Shown here: positions 50,671-63,116 of the stretch, one piece after another | Position numbering within the stretch: position 1 is the stretch's first letter | Layout of the letters: each line of letters begins with the position of its first letter | Assembly: GCA_038400315.1 (NCBI GenBank) | Contig: CP151667.1 | Span: 2,119,174 to 2,183,173 of the forward strand | Direction of reading: 5' to 3' | Source: Isosphaeraceae bacterium EP7 | Lineage (GTDB): Bacteria > Planctomycetota > Planctomycetia > Isosphaerales > Isosphaeraceae | DNA: 64,000 bases | The notes under the pieces: model-generated | The model's database searches: none | What the model saw: only the letters and a program-made list of their open reading frames with translations | Told to the model about the DNA's origin: nothing | Position numbers and translations under genes: made by a program

Positions 50671-52689
50671 TCAGGAGAAGTACTGGCGGGTCAGCAGGAA
50701 GACGTCCTGGAGGTTGGTGAAGAGGATCAGGCCCAGGACGAACGCCACGCCGGCCCACTGGCCGACGACCATCGCCGAGTCGGGCAGGGGGCGGCCGCGA
50801 ATCTTCTCGGCGACCAGGAACAGGAACTGGCCGCCGTCGAGGGGGAAGATCGGCAGGAAGTTGATCACCGCCAGGTTGATCGACAGCATCCCCAGGAACT
50901 TGATCAGGTCGACGAAGCTGCTATCGGCCGCGGCGTACGCCATTCCCGAGATCCGGGGGACGCCCGCCATGCTGCTCATGCTGACGCGCGACTGGAACAG
51001 GCCGCGGATCATCGCGTAGATGTTGACGACATTGTCGTAACCCTCATACAAGGCACGACGGAACGACGCGCCGAGGGGCTGAGGCGGCAACTGGCGGGTG
51101 AGCGTCTGGAATCCCAGCCCGCGATCGGGATAGAACCAGTCGGCCACGGCGACCGGCATGATCTCGACGGGGTTCTCTCGCCCCTTGATGCCGAGCGTAA
51201 TCTGCGTGGTCGGCAGATTTTGGACCATGTTGAACGCATAGGCCCAGGGGCCGACCTGATCGGCCTCGAACTTGATGGTGAACGGCTTGGGCACCTCGGC
51301 CGGCCTGGCCTTCGCGCCTTCCTTACCTTCAAGCGCGGGGGTCGGCGTCGGTGTTAGCACCATCGAGGTCAGGGTGTCGCCCGCCTTGATCCCGGCGGCC
51401 TCGGCCGGCGACCCGACGGTCACGGCTCGCACCTTGGCGCCGACGGGGAAAGCCAGACCCAGTCCGGGGATTTCCAGGGACTCGCCCGGGAAGACCGCTT
51501 CGACCCAGGTGGGCGTCGCGTCGGGGGTGGCCCGGATCGTCTTCGACTCAGCGCCGCGCTTCACCACGAATTCGAGCGGGGTACCGGCATGAGACAGCCC
51601 GAGATCGGGCAGTCGCATCGGGTCGTCGACCGGCTTGCCGTCGATTGTCTCGATCAGGTCACCGACCTGGAAGCCTGCACGCTCGGCCGGTGAATTGCCC
51701 CGGATTGCCGAGATGGGTCCCATCTCCATCCGCAGGCCGAAGTCCAGGAAGTGATTGACCGGGAACGTCAATTCGAGCCGTTCGGGCGTCTCTGAGGGCT
51801 TATCCTTCGCAACAGGCCGGCGGAAGGCAGCGGTCAGCGGCACTCCTCGATTGGCCGAGGCGATCCGGTCGAACCCCAGGGAGTCCTCCGGCACAAGCTC
51901 GGTGAGTGGACCGCCGGCGGGGCCGACGGCGATGAGCCGATCGTCCAGCTTGAGCGTCTCGGCCTCCTTGAGCTCGTCCTTGGCGTCGGTGCCCGGGGGT
52001 CGGATGAACGGAGGCCGGGCCAGGTCCAGGCTCTTGCTGGGAACGATCCCGATGGTCGGGGTCTCGGCCGACTTCTCGCGGCGGGGCTCGAAGTCCATCG
52101 TGATCAGGCCGTCCTGGCCCGGCCGCTTGATCCCCAGGCGCAGGGTCTGGCCGGTGGCGCTCAGGGCCACCTTCATCTTCAAGGTGCCGAAGTCGACCCC
52201 GTCGCGGCCGTCGATCGAGACGATATCGTCGCCCGACCTCAGCCCTGCCTTGTAGGCGGGGGAGCCGGCGACGACCCGGCCGACCTTGGCGGGCAGTTCG
52301 AGGGTGCCGTTCATGTAGACGAACATGAAGAAGGCGATGCCCAGGATCAGGTTCATCACCACGCCCGCGGTGATGATGGCCATCCGGGCTCCGACGGACT
52401 TGTTCTTGTAGGCGCGGGGGTCGTTGGCGGCGTCGGGGTTCTCGGGGTCGTTCTCATCCCCCTCGCCCAGCATGCTGACGTACCCGCCCAGTGGCACCGC
52501 GCCGATGACGTATTCGGTCTCGCCCCAGCGGCGCTTCCAGAGCGCAGGAGGGAAGCCGATCGAGAAGGCCTTCACCTTGACGCCGTTCCACTTGGCCAGC
52601 GCGAAGTGGCCCAGCTCATGAAGGAAGATCACGAAGCCCAGGCCGAGCACGACCTTGGCGACGTTGAGCAGGAAGTTCAGGGTTTCCAA
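50671..52689 (-). CDS. RseP-like site-2 intramembrane metalloprotease with three PDZ domains
   Basis: A 672-residue membrane protease. The zinc motif HELGH is at residues 24-28 in the first helix; the second metal-ligand motif is in NFLPIFPLDGGQFLF near the end. Between them are at least three PDZ-like segments: VVAGSPAYKAGLRSGDDIVS, IRGNSPAERAGFQVGDLIET and TVGSPAEAAGIKAGDTLTS. RseP of E. coli is about 450 residues with two PDZ domains; this one has a long extra region. RseP cleaves anti-sigma factors and signal peptides. It starts 13 bases inside the dxr gene, the usual dxr-rseP neighbour pair, and probably cleaves membrane substrates for envelope stress. Confidence 0.92.
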   Translation of the reverse strand: METLNFLLNVAKVVLGLGFVIFLHELGHFALAKWNGVKVKAFSIGFPPALWKRRWGETEYVIGAVPLGGYVSMLGEGDENDPENPDAANDPRAYKNKSVGARMAIITAGVVMNLILGIAFFMFVYMNGTLELPAKVGRVVAGSPAYKAGLRSGDDIVSIDGRDGVDFGTLKMKVALSATGQTLRLGIKRPGQDGLITMDFEPRREKSAETPTIGIVPSKSLDLARPPFIRPPGTDAKDELKEAETLKLDDRLIAVGPAGGPLTELVPEDSLGFDRIASANRGVPLTAAFRRPVAKDKPSETPERLELTFPVNHFLDFGLRMEMGPISAIRGNSPAERAGFQVGDLIETIDGKPVDDPMRLPDLGLSHAGTPLEFVVKRGAESKTIRATPDATPTWVEAVFPGESLEIPGLGLAFPVGAKVRAVTVGSPAEAAGIKAGDTLTSMVLTPTPTPALEGKEGAKARPAEVPKPFTIKFEADQVGPWAYAFNMVQNLPTTQITLGIKGRENPVEIMPVAVADWFYPDRGLGFQTLTRQLPPQPLGASFRRALYEGYDNVVNIYAMIRGLFQSRVSMSSMAGVPRISGMAYAAADSSFVDLIKFLGMLSINLAVINFLPIFPLDGGQFLFLVAEKIRGRPLPDSAMVVGQWAGVAFVLGLILFTNLQDVFLLTRQYFS

Positions 52690-53843
52690 CGGCGGACCTC
52701 CTGCCTGGCCTTCGCGTCGACGGCCCAGAGGGCATCGAGATCGGGCCGGGGGTCGAACGGGTGATGGTCCAGCGCCGCGCGGCAGGCGCGGGGGATGTCG
52801 AGGAAGCCCAGGGAGCCTTCGAGGAACCGCGCCACGGCGGCCTCATTGGCGGCGTTCAAGGCGGCGCCGGCCGTCCCGCCGCGCCGCATGACCTCGAACC
52901 CTAGCTCAAGTGCCGGGAAAGTCTCGCGGTCGGGCGGCTCGAAATGCAGGGCCATCACGCGGGTCAGGTCCAGCAGCGGGCAGGGGCCCGAGACGCGGTC
53001 GGGGTAGTTCAGAGCATATTGGATGGGCAGACGCATATCGGGCGGCGAGAGCTGAGCCAGGATGCTGCCGTCGACGAACTCGACCATCGAGTGCACCACG
53101 CTCTCGGGGTGCACCACGACCTCGATCTGCGAAGGCTCCAGGTCGAACAGCCAGCGGGCCTCGATCACCTCGAGCGCCTTGTTCATCAGGGTGGCCGAGT
53201 CGACCGAGATCTTGGGGCCCATCCTCCAGGTGGGGTGGGCCAGTGCCTGCTCGGGGGTGACCTCGGCCAACTCACGCGCCGTCTTGCCTCGGAAGGGTCC
53301 GCCCGACGAGGTCAGGATCACCCGCCGGACCTCGCCCGCCTTGCCCGAGCGCATCGCCTGGAAGATGGCCGAATGCTCGCTGTCCACCGGCAGGATGACG
53401 GCCTCGCGGCGCCTGGCCAGATCCATCACCAGGGGGCCGGCGACGACCAAAGTCTCTTTATTGGCGAGCGCGACGGTCTTTCCGGCCTCGAGCGCCGCCC
53501 AGGTCCCGCGTAGGCCCGCGGCCCCCACGATGGCGCTCAGCACGCGGTCGGTCTCGGGGTCGGTCACCATCCGCTCGATGGCGTCCGGCCCTTGGAGCAG
53601 CTCGACCCCGGTGCCGCGGAGCTGCCCGTCGACCTGGGCGGCGGCTTCCGGGTCGGCCAGCGCGATGTACCTGGGCCGGGCCTCGCGGGCCTGGGCCAGC
53701 AGCCCTTGCCAGCTAGAGCCGGCGGCAAGTCCGTGCGCACGCAGGCGGGCACCGCCGTCGTGGGCGATCACGCTCAAGGCGCTCCGGCCAACCGAGCCGG
53801 TGGAGCCGAGGATCACCACATTGTAAGGATCGCCCGACGGCAT
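52677..53843 (-). CDS. dxr: 1-deoxy-D-xylulose 5-phosphate reductoisomerase
   Basis: A 388-residue enzyme that makes 2-C-methyl-D-erythritol 4-phosphate, the second step of the non-mevalonate isoprenoid pathway. The NADPH-binding motif GSTGSVGRSALSVI is near residue 13. NKETLV and the metal/substrate segments PVDSEHSAIFQAM, LTSSGGPFRG and HPTWRMGPKISVDSATLMNK are intact, as is VVHPESVVHSMVEF. The ATG at 53843 (MPSGDPY) is preferred; an in-frame start at 53918 adds 25 residues. It overlaps the RseP-like gene by 13 bases, so both are cotranscribed. Confidence 0.96.
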   Translation of the reverse strand: MPSGDPYNVVILGSTGSVGRSALSVIAHDGGARLRAHGLAAGSSWQGLLAQAREARPRYIALADPEAAAQVDGQLRGTGVELLQGPDAIERMVTDPETDRVLSAIVGAAGLRGTWAALEAGKTVALANKETLVVAGPLVMDLARRREAVILPVDSEHSAIFQAMRSGKAGEVRRVILTSSGGPFRGKTARELAEVTPEQALAHPTWRMGPKISVDSATLMNKALEVIEARWLFDLEPSQIEVVVHPESVVHSMVEFVDGSILAQLSPPDMRLPIQYALNYPDRVSGPCPLLDLTRVMALHFEPPDRETFPALELGFEVMRRGGTAGAALNAANEAAVARFLEGSLGFLDIPRACRAALDHHPFDPRPDLDALWAVDAKARQEVRRWKP

Positions 53844-54172
53844 GGGCTGGCAGAACTCCAAGTTTTCGATGTGGTTGCGTCCAACCGCCGGGGCGAACAC
53901 CTCCGGATGACGCCTCACCCGGCCGCGCAGCCGTCGCGGTTATCATAATCCCGGCGTCCTGCAACCGACAAGCCGGGCCGCCCGACGACCGCACCTGCAA
54001 TGCCTCGAATCCATCCCTGGCGATTTGTCCATCGAAGAATTGCCAGCCCAGCCGCGGTGAGCTATCGTCGGACGGGTCGACTCCTCTCTCACCCCCCGGA
54101 TTACGGTCGCCTCCTGGTCTCTTGCCGGGTGGGTTGGACTCGTCGATCCCAACCCAACGGCGACGATACACC

Positions 54173-57013
<2,841 letters not shown>

Positions 57014-57039
57014 GCGAGACGCGGGGAAGCGGGCCTCGA

Positions 57040-58245
57040 TCAGAGCGTCCGCGTCCCCTTCCAGACCTCTCCGAGCCAGCGTTCACGGCCGCGAATGTGA
57101 TATCGCAGGTCGGCCAGCGAGACGACTTCTCCACGGCGACGGATGCCACCACGCCTCAAGGTGCGCCAGGCCGAGCGGCCGAGGGACCAGGCGAAGAGGA
57201 TCGACCCGACGGGGATTGTCAGCAACGAAGTTCCCGAAACCAGCGTGACCGCCGCGATGGCGAGCAGGCAGGCGAGGCGTGAGAAGATCGGTCCAACCGC
57301 CAGGCCGACGACTGGCGCCAGGCCGAGGATGAGCACAGCCGAGATCGACAGGACCACACGAAGCGTGCTGTCATTCAGGGTGGCGAACGCCGATCGTTCC
57401 AGCCGCCGGGTCACGCCAGATCGACCGGGCCGGGGCCTGACATGGACCGCGCCAGTTCCGTCGAGCACGCGGGTGCGGGCGCCGGCCGCCTTCAGGGCCC
57501 GGCCGAACTGGCGATCGATGTCGACGGAGAGCCTGACACGCCCGAACCCGCCGATGTCGCGGAAGGTCTCGGCGCGGACGAGCCGGAAGGCTCCCACGCC
57601 CAGCATGGCCCGGCTGCGGCGATCGTCCACCTTCCAGGGGGGGGTCAGGACGGCCGCGACAAGCCTCGAGAACTCCAGGACCAGCCGTTCTTCGAGCCCG
57701 CGCGTGACGACCTGCGGCACCGCCAAGAGCTGATCTGCGCCGACTCGATCAGCGAACGAAACGGCGCGACGCACGGAACCGGGTGCGAGCACCACGTCGG
57801 GGTCGGTGAACAGGAGCCATTCGACCCCGGCCGCGATGGCGGCGTCGGAGGCCGACTGAAGGCCGTGGAGCTTCGACAGCCAGCGATCCGGGGTCGCCGC
57901 GGACCGCACGACGAGCAGCCTCGGCTCGGCCGCGGCCAGGCGGTCGAGGATCGCGCCGGTGGCGATTGCGGCGCGAGGGTCGAGGGACACGACGACCAAG
58001 CCGGGCAAGTCCTCGGCAAGCAGCGAATGGGTGCCAGACTCGACCCACCGGCGGTCATCCGATGAGTCAATCACGGCGGCCACCATCGGCCACCCCCCAG
58101 GCGGCGGCTGGTCGGGCATCGATGCCAGAACGGGCGTCAGACGCCATGACTTCCGCACGTTGAATGCGGCCAGGCCCCAGAACGCCAACGCGGCGATGGC
58201 GAGCGTCCCAGCCAGAGCGGACCACCAGACCATGGGACGACCCAT
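57040..58245 (-). CDS. Glycosyltransferase family 2, membrane-bound, HpnI-like
   Basis: A 401-residue GT2 glycosyltransferase with an N-terminal helix (LAGTLAIAALAFWGLAAF). Catalytic signatures are EWLLFTDPDVVLAPGSVRRA (DxD-type), VGAFRLVRAETFRDIGGFG and LSVDIDRQFGRALKAAGART with the VR/QR-type loop RRLERSAFATL. Two or three C-terminal helices follow. The layout resembles ceramide glucosyltransferase and hopanoid glycosyltransferase HpnI, but no hopanoid genes are adjacent. ATG 58245 or 58233 can serve. Convergent with the LEPR protein gene at 26 bases. Confidence 0.82.
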   Translation of the reverse strand: MGRPMVWWSALAGTLAIAALAFWGLAAFNVRKSWRLTPVLASMPDQPPPGGWPMVAAVIDSSDDRRWVESGTHSLLAEDLPGLVVVSLDPRAAIATGAILDRLAAAEPRLLVVRSAATPDRWLSKLHGLQSASDAAIAAGVEWLLFTDPDVVLAPGSVRRAVSFADRVGADQLLAVPQVVTRGLEERLVLEFSRLVAAVLTPPWKVDDRRSRAMLGVGAFRLVRAETFRDIGGFGRVRLSVDIDRQFGRALKAAGARTRVLDGTGAVHVRPRPGRSGVTRRLERSAFATLNDSTLRVVLSISAVLILGLAPVVGLAVGPIFSRLACLLAIAAVTLVSGTSLLTIPVGSILFAWSLGRSAWRTLRRGGIRRRGEVVSLADLRYHIRGRERWLGEVWKGTRTL

Positions 58246-58442
58246 CCTCGGGACAGTCGCCGGGCCCTGAATCCGGGCCCGGGCTGGGCATGAGCTTACA
58301 CCCGGCGGGCCACAACCAACACCGCCCCGCCCCTTGAACCGCGCCCGTCAGCGCGTTAGGTTCGCCGCTCGAGAGAATCCCAACCCGGGCCGACCGCCGC
58401 CGTCCCGTCGCCGAGTGGCGGGCCGGGCACTAAGGACCACCG

Positions 58443-59573
58443 ATGACCAGCGACTTGAAGATCACGAAGGTCGAGGCGATTTATCTGCGACTGCCCGAGG
58501 TCAAGCAGCAGTGCGACAGCGGCCAGGACGCACTGATCGTCAAGGTCACCACCGACGCGGGCATCGTCGGCATCGGCGAGGTCGACAGCGCCCCGCTCGC
58601 CGCCAAGGCGGTCATCGAGGGTCCGTTCTCGCACACCGTCACCTCCGGCCTGGGCCACCTGCTCATCGGCGAGGACCCGTTCTGCACCGAGTATCTCTGG
58701 TCCAAGATGTACAACGCCAACATCTATGCGGGCCGCCGCGGCATCGCCATCCACGCGATGAGCGGCATCGACCTGGCGCTCTGGGACATCAAGGGCAAGG
58801 CCCTGGGCATGCCCGTCTGGAAGGTCCTGGGCGGCGGGTTCACCAAGAGCCTACGCCCCTATGCCAGCACCCTCTTCGGCGCCACCCCCGAGGAGACCGG
58901 CGAGCGGGCCCGCAAGTTCGCCGGCATGGGCTTCTCCGCCGTGAAGTTCGGCTGGGCCCCCATGGGCAAGGACGCCAAGACCGACGTGGCCCTGATCCGC
59001 GAGGCCCGCGCCGGGCTGGGCGACGACCTCGACCTGATGATCGACGCCGGACTCGTCTACGACGCCAAGACGGCCATCCAGCGAGCCAAGGCCTTCGAAC
59101 AGTACAACCCGTTCTGGTTCGAGGAGCCGCTCGCCCCCGACGACTACGAGGGCTACGCCAAGCTCTCCGCGGCCAGCAGCTTACGCATCGCCGCCGGCGA
59201 GGAAGAGAGCGAGCGCAAGAGCTTTGCCACCCTGATGGACGTCGGCAAGGTTGACCTCATCCAGGTCGACCTGACGCGTTGCGGCGGTTTCACCGAAGGG
59301 ATCAAGATCGCCGCCATGGCCGCCGACCGCGGCATCCCGGTGGTCAACCACGGCTTCACCACCTACCTGAACGTCGCCGCCGCCGTCCATTATCTGGCCA
59401 GCATCCCCAATACCCTCGGCCTGCTCGAATTCGTCGTAGAGGAGGGGACCACCCTGCGCCACCACATCAGCGAGCCGATCAAGTCGGTCGACGGCCGGGT
59501 CGCCGTGCCCGACGCCCCCGGGCTGGGCATCGAACTGAACGAGAAGGGCATCGCCAAGTACCGCGTCGACTGA
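58443..59573 (+). CDS. Enolase-superfamily enzyme (mandelate racemase/muconate lactonizing group)
   Basis: A 376-residue enzyme of the MR/MLE group. Metal ligands are in Asp201 (MIDAGL), Glu227 (FEEPL) and a Glu at 253-254 (AAGEEES); Lys168 is in AVKFGW, and a catalytic-type His is in VVNHGF. Mandelate-racemase-type enzymes dehydrate sugar acids or racemise hydroxy acids. The GEEES segment departs from the G-E pattern of some subgroups, so the exact acid-sugar substrate cannot be named. The ATG at 58443 follows a 197-base gap. It is convergent with the next membrane gene, 10 bases away. Confidence 0.9.
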   Translation: MTSDLKITKVEAIYLRLPEVKQQCDSGQDALIVKVTTDAGIVGIGEVDSAPLAAKAVIEGPFSHTVTSGLGHLLIGEDPFCTEYLWSKMYNANIYAGRRGIAIHAMSGIDLALWDIKGKALGMPVWKVLGGGFTKSLRPYASTLFGATPEETGERARKFAGMGFSAVKFGWAPMGKDAKTDVALIREARAGLGDDLDLMIDAGLVYDAKTAIQRAKAFEQYNPFWFEEPLAPDDYEGYAKLSAASSLRIAAGEEESERKSFATLMDVGKVDLIQVDLTRCGGFTEGIKIAAMAADRGIPVVNHGFTTYLNVAAAVHYLASIPNTLGLLEFVVEEGTTLRHHISEPIKSVDGRVAVPDAPGLGIELNEKGIAKYRVD

Positions 59574-59583
59574 CCCGACGCCA

Positions 59584-61161
59584 CTATCGCCGGTCGCCGG
59601 GACCACCACCGGCGACCCGGCTCGCGCCCGACAGGACGCCCAGCGCCAGCGATCGGCTGGGCGAATCCAGGGTTTTGAACGACGCGGGCGGCTTCCAGGC
59701 GGCCTGGCGCTCGGCCACCACGACCAGCACGACGCGCTGGCCTGGCCGTGCACGAGCGGCCAGCCGTTCGGCGTCGGCCGCGTCGACGGCTACCAGTGCC
59801 CCCTGCGAGACGAGCCCGAAATAGGTCGGCAGCGGGATCCGATGCCGGTCTTCGCCCAGCGCCAGGGCCGTCTCGGTGGTCAAGCCGCATGCGCCTGGGC
59901 TGGCGAGCACGAAGTCAGATTCGTCGATCGCTCGACCGATCGCCAGGGCCATCTCCGACTGCACGGCATCGGGCCGACGTGCGAACGCCGCCCGGTACTT
60001 CGGCAGCGACTCCCCCAGCGTGAACCAGGCCACGACCAGCCCGAGGAAGACCGCCCGACGACGGGGCGCCTCGAACCGGCTCGCCAGTCGGCTCGTCACC
60101 AGGGCCAGCGACAGCGCCGCCGACGGAATGAACAGGATCACGAAGAAGTCGTGCAGGTAGGCGATGTTCCGAGCCAGGTTTAGCGGCAACGCAAACGCCA
60201 GCAGCCCCACCATCCAGCTCGCGCCTGGTATCGGCTTGCCTCGCAAGCGACCGAAGACCATCGCCGAGATCAGCACGATCGTCGCGACGAAGGTCGACGT
60301 CCCGATGTTCCGCACCCATCGCTTGATGAGCAGTTGGACGATCAAGGGGTAGGTAATTTCCACCTTGCCGGCGTCGGCGCGGGCCGACGACCGTTCGACA
60401 ACGTGGCGGGCGAAGCCGGCGAGGTCATCGACCACGTTCCCCGAGGCAAGACCAGTCGTGCCGACGTGCACAACCAACGGCACGACGATCGCCAGGAACG
60501 CGGCCGCCAGCGCAGGCGTGGCGCGGTTGCGGCGGGCTTCGACCAGGAGCGCCGGGATCAAGATCAGCCAGCAGATCCAGGAGTCCATCGCCGCCACGAT
60601 CGAGCCGGCAATAACCAGGGCCCAGCCCCCCGCGGATCGGGAAGGCCGGGCCAAGAGCGCCAGCGTGACCATCAAGGGACCGAGTGCCAGGATCTCGAAG
60701 ATGCAGGTCAGGCCGTGTCGCCAGAGCAGGACCGGGCAAAGGCCCGCGAATACGACGGCCAGGTTCGCCACCCGCTGGCCCCAGACAGACCGGGCGAACG
60801 ACCAGAGACCGACCAGGAAGAGGTTGAGCGAGACGAGCACCGGCAGTCGTATCGAGGCGTGATAGGGCAGGCCCATCGCCATCGGTAAGGCGACGGTCCA
60901 CGAGGCCATCGGCGAGTAGGACCGGTGGAGATCCAGCCGACCGTCATCGCGCAGGGTGGTGGCGTTGGCCCCCTTGGTCACGCCAAGCCCGAGCACCACA
61001 TGGTTCCGCGCCACCCGGCCGATCTGCCGGCCGATGAACGCCTCGTGCCCCAGCCGCATCGGCCCATCGAACCTGGCGAGCTGAACGCTATTCCAGGCGA
61101 GCAAGACGGCCAACAATGGCCCACAGCCGGAGAGAACCGTCCGAATTCGCATCGACGACAT
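59584..61161 (-). CDS. Polytopic membrane protein, hypothetical
   Basis: A 525-residue integral membrane protein with about ten helices. The first extracytoplasmic part carries GHEAFIGRQIGRVARNHVVLG and HRSYSPMASWTVALPMAMGL, an arrangement seen in some GT-C glycosyltransferases, although no catalytic DxD is clear. A soluble C-terminal tail of about 120 residues (LASPGACGLTTETALALGED) ends the protein. ATG 61161 or 61152 is possible. It lies 28 bases downstream of the HTTM protein gene and may be cotranscribed. Confidence 0.65.
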   Translation of the reverse strand: MSSMRIRTVLSGCGPLLAVLLAWNSVQLARFDGPMRLGHEAFIGRQIGRVARNHVVLGLGVTKGANATTLRDDGRLDLHRSYSPMASWTVALPMAMGLPYHASIRLPVLVSLNLFLVGLWSFARSVWGQRVANLAVVFAGLCPVLLWRHGLTCIFEILALGPLMVTLALLARPSRSAGGWALVIAGSIVAAMDSWICWLILIPALLVEARRNRATPALAAAFLAIVVPLVVHVGTTGLASGNVVDDLAGFARHVVERSSARADAGKVEITYPLIVQLLIKRWVRNIGTSTFVATIVLISAMVFGRLRGKPIPGASWMVGLLAFALPLNLARNIAYLHDFFVILFIPSAALSLALVTSRLASRFEAPRRRAVFLGLVVAWFTLGESLPKYRAAFARRPDAVQSEMALAIGRAIDESDFVLASPGACGLTTETALALGEDRHRIPLPTYFGLVSQGALVAVDAADAERLAARARPGQRVVLVVVAERQAAWKPPASFKTLDSPSRSLALGVLSGASRVAGGGPGDRR

Positions 61162-61189
61162 CGGCCATCTTCCCCGGACCGGGTTCTTG

Positions 61190-62212
61190 TCAGCGAGTCT
61201 CGGCCAGCGTCACGACCCGATCCGAGCCAACCCGTTCCGGCCGATGCGAGGCGATGCCGATGTGGGGACCATCGACCCTGCCGGCGAACTCGGCACGCAC
61301 CGCAGCCTTGCGTTCCCGAGCCGAGACCAGCGAGCGGAACGGACGGGCCACAGCGGCGAGTTCTTCGGGGGTCATGAAGAGGAGATAGGTGGCCATGCAC
61401 AGCTCGTTGAACAGGGGGATGTTCATCACGAGCATCGCCCCGACGTGCAGTGTCAGGCCGCCGGCGATCATCCAGGAGCGGGTGGACTTGAACCAGAGCA
61501 GGAAGGGCAGGGCACCACCAAGGGCGACCGCGGCGAAGGTCAGCGCGTTGATCACCATCGGCTGCATCGAGAGCGGATCGAGGCGGAAGCGGCCCAGCTC
61601 GGGGTTATTCAGCAGGAAGTGCACCGCCGAGCCGTCAAACCAGTTGATTCCGCGGCCCCGATAGAAGGCCACCATCGCATAGGCGAGCACCAGCTGGATC
61701 TGGATGAGCCGCTGCCCCCAGGGCTCGATCAGGGGCTCCGCCGCCGTCCCCCGTCGCCTGGCCGCACGCAGGGCGTCCAGCGAGAAGGCCGCGCCGCTGG
61801 GGCTGAACATGAGCGCGAACGAAGTGGCGATCAGCAGGATATCGGCATCGTTGGCCGATGCGATGTTGCGATGGTGGAGTGTCAACTGAAGCAGATAGAC
61901 GGCGACGCTCACCAGGCGGGTATGCCAACCGACGAGCAGCAAGACCAGGGCCAGGGCCTGCGCACCGAAGACGATTCCGACCACGGCGGGCGACTGCCAG
62001 GTCTGGAGCAGGGAGTAGCGCAGTGAGCCGGCGACGCCTGGGGCGTCCACCCCGCGGACGAGGCCGGCGGAGGTGAACCAGTGCGTCATGTCCGTCGCCA
62101 GCAGGGCCAGGTTGGCCAGCGCCAGCATGCCGAACGCGATCCGGAAGAGGCCCAGCGGGCGGGCCGAGACCGGGGCGAACCAGAACCGATTCCAGGCACG
62201 CAGGGGGTTCAT
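61190..62212 (-). CDS. HTTM-domain membrane protein (vitamin K-dependent gamma-carboxylase-like)
   Basis: A 340-residue membrane protein of the HTTM domain family, found in vitamin K-dependent gamma-glutamyl carboxylase and in many bacterial proteins. The landmarks are PLGLFRIAFGMLALANLALL, LLLVGWHTRLVSVAVYLLQL, LLNNPELGRFRLDPL and NIPLFNELCMATYLLF. Function in bacteria is mostly unknown. Its start overlaps the stop of the 183-residue protein before it by 4 bases, so the two are made together. Confidence 0.85.
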   Translation of the reverse strand: MNPLRAWNRFWFAPVSARPLGLFRIAFGMLALANLALLATDMTHWFTSAGLVRGVDAPGVAGSLRYSLLQTWQSPAVVGIVFGAQALALVLLLVGWHTRLVSVAVYLLQLTLHHRNIASANDADILLIATSFALMFSPSGAAFSLDALRAARRRGTAAEPLIEPWGQRLIQIQLVLAYAMVAFYRGRGINWFDGSAVHFLLNNPELGRFRLDPLSMQPMVINALTFAAVALGGALPFLLWFKSTRSWMIAGGLTLHVGAMLVMNIPLFNELCMATYLLFMTPEELAAVARPFRSLVSARERKAAVRAEFAGRVDGPHIGIASHRPERVGSDRVVTLAETR

Positions 62213-62760
62213 GAGCGGACGTCCTCCGCGGTCGGGAACCGGTAGGTCTGGAGAGTGAACGGTACGGGGGCCAGCAACGGGTCGCGCGGCGGGCCGTTGT
62301 AGGCGGGCGGGGGAAGCAGCTGATACCGGAGCTGCACCGCCACCGGGTAGGCCGATCCGGGTAGCTTCAGCTCACGCAGGGCATGCTTGGCGCCCAACAC
62401 CCGCAGCGAGTCGCTCTCCTCGGGCGCCAGGCTCGCCGCGAATCGTGCGTGCCGTGCCCGGGTCAGGCCCTGCATCAGGCCAGTGTCGGCATACCTGGGG
62501 AACTGGTAGACGTGAAGCATCCCCCGGGCGTCGACGGCGACGGCCTCCAGGGTGAACGTCTCCTTGGTAGGGTCGGCCCCCAGGATGCCCCAATATTGCC
62601 AGAGCCCGGTCGGCAGGATGTAACGCCCTGCCCAGGGGGCAAACGCCTGCTTCAGGGCACATTCCGGGGCGTTCCAGGCGACGAGAGCCGCCAGGTGCAC
62701 CGCCAAGAAGGCCGAGATGATGCCGCGCCGCAGCACCTGCCCCATCGCCCAACTGCGCAT
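62209..62760 (-). CDS. Membrane-anchored protein coupled to HTTM gene
   Basis: A 183-residue protein with one N-terminal helix (GIISAFLAVHLAALVAWNA) and a mainly beta extracytoplasmic domain, with segments RYILPTGLWQYWGILG, FTLEAVAVDARGMLHVYQFP and PVAVQLRYQLLPPPA. No named family was recognised, but HTTM genes often have such a small companion. The stop overlaps the HTTM ATG by 4 bases. The start at 62760 (MRSWAMG) or 62745 (MGQVL) is possible. It may act as the HTTM partner. Confidence 0.7.
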   Translation of the reverse strand: MRSWAMGQVLRRGIISAFLAVHLAALVAWNAPECALKQAFAPWAGRYILPTGLWQYWGILGADPTKETFTLEAVAVDARGMLHVYQFPRYADTGLMQGLTRARHARFAASLAPEESDSLRVLGAKHALRELKLPGSAYPVAVQLRYQLLPPPAYNGPPRDPLLAPVPFTLQTYRFPTAEDVRS

Positions 62761-62888
62761 CGGTCCGCTCCTCCTTGAGCCAGTGCCCCCAGTAGGGCGG
62801 GCGGACTCTAGAGGAACTCGGACGACCGGTCAAGCTCGACGCGCCGGCAACCCGCGCATGCAACAACCCGACGGGGTCGAGCGGAGTC

Positions 62889-63116
62889 TCAACCGGCCAT
62901 CGGGTCGTCTTCCAGGCTCAGGCCCGCCGCGGCGAGCAGCTCGGGCGGGAATTCGAAGAACCGGCTCAGCAGCCAATCCCGGCCCCAGTCCTCATTCTCG
63001 ATCGCATTGAGCGGCGGCATCCCGGCCATCCCGAACCGCGTCTCGAGTAGCTCATAGGCCTCGGCCACGCCCAGCTCGACGATGGGCGTGAGCTTCGGTC
63101 CGCCGGCGTCCGTCAT
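62889..63116 (-). CDS. Small acidic protein coupled to M50 protease, 75 aa
   Basis: A 75-residue frame starting at the ATG 63116, which overlaps the M50 protease stop in ATGA. The product begins MTDAGGPKLTPIVELGVAEA and ends LAAAGLSLEDDPMAG; it is acidic and helix-rich, with FGMAGMPPLNAIENEDWG in the middle. No family is known. The longer frame to 63443 reads against the protease and is rejected. The tight coupling supports a genuine gene that could modulate the protease. Confidence 0.6.
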   Translation of the reverse strand: MTDAGGPKLTPIVELGVAEAYELLETRFGMAGMPPLNAIENEDWGRDWLLSRFFEFPPELLAAAGLSLEDDPMAG

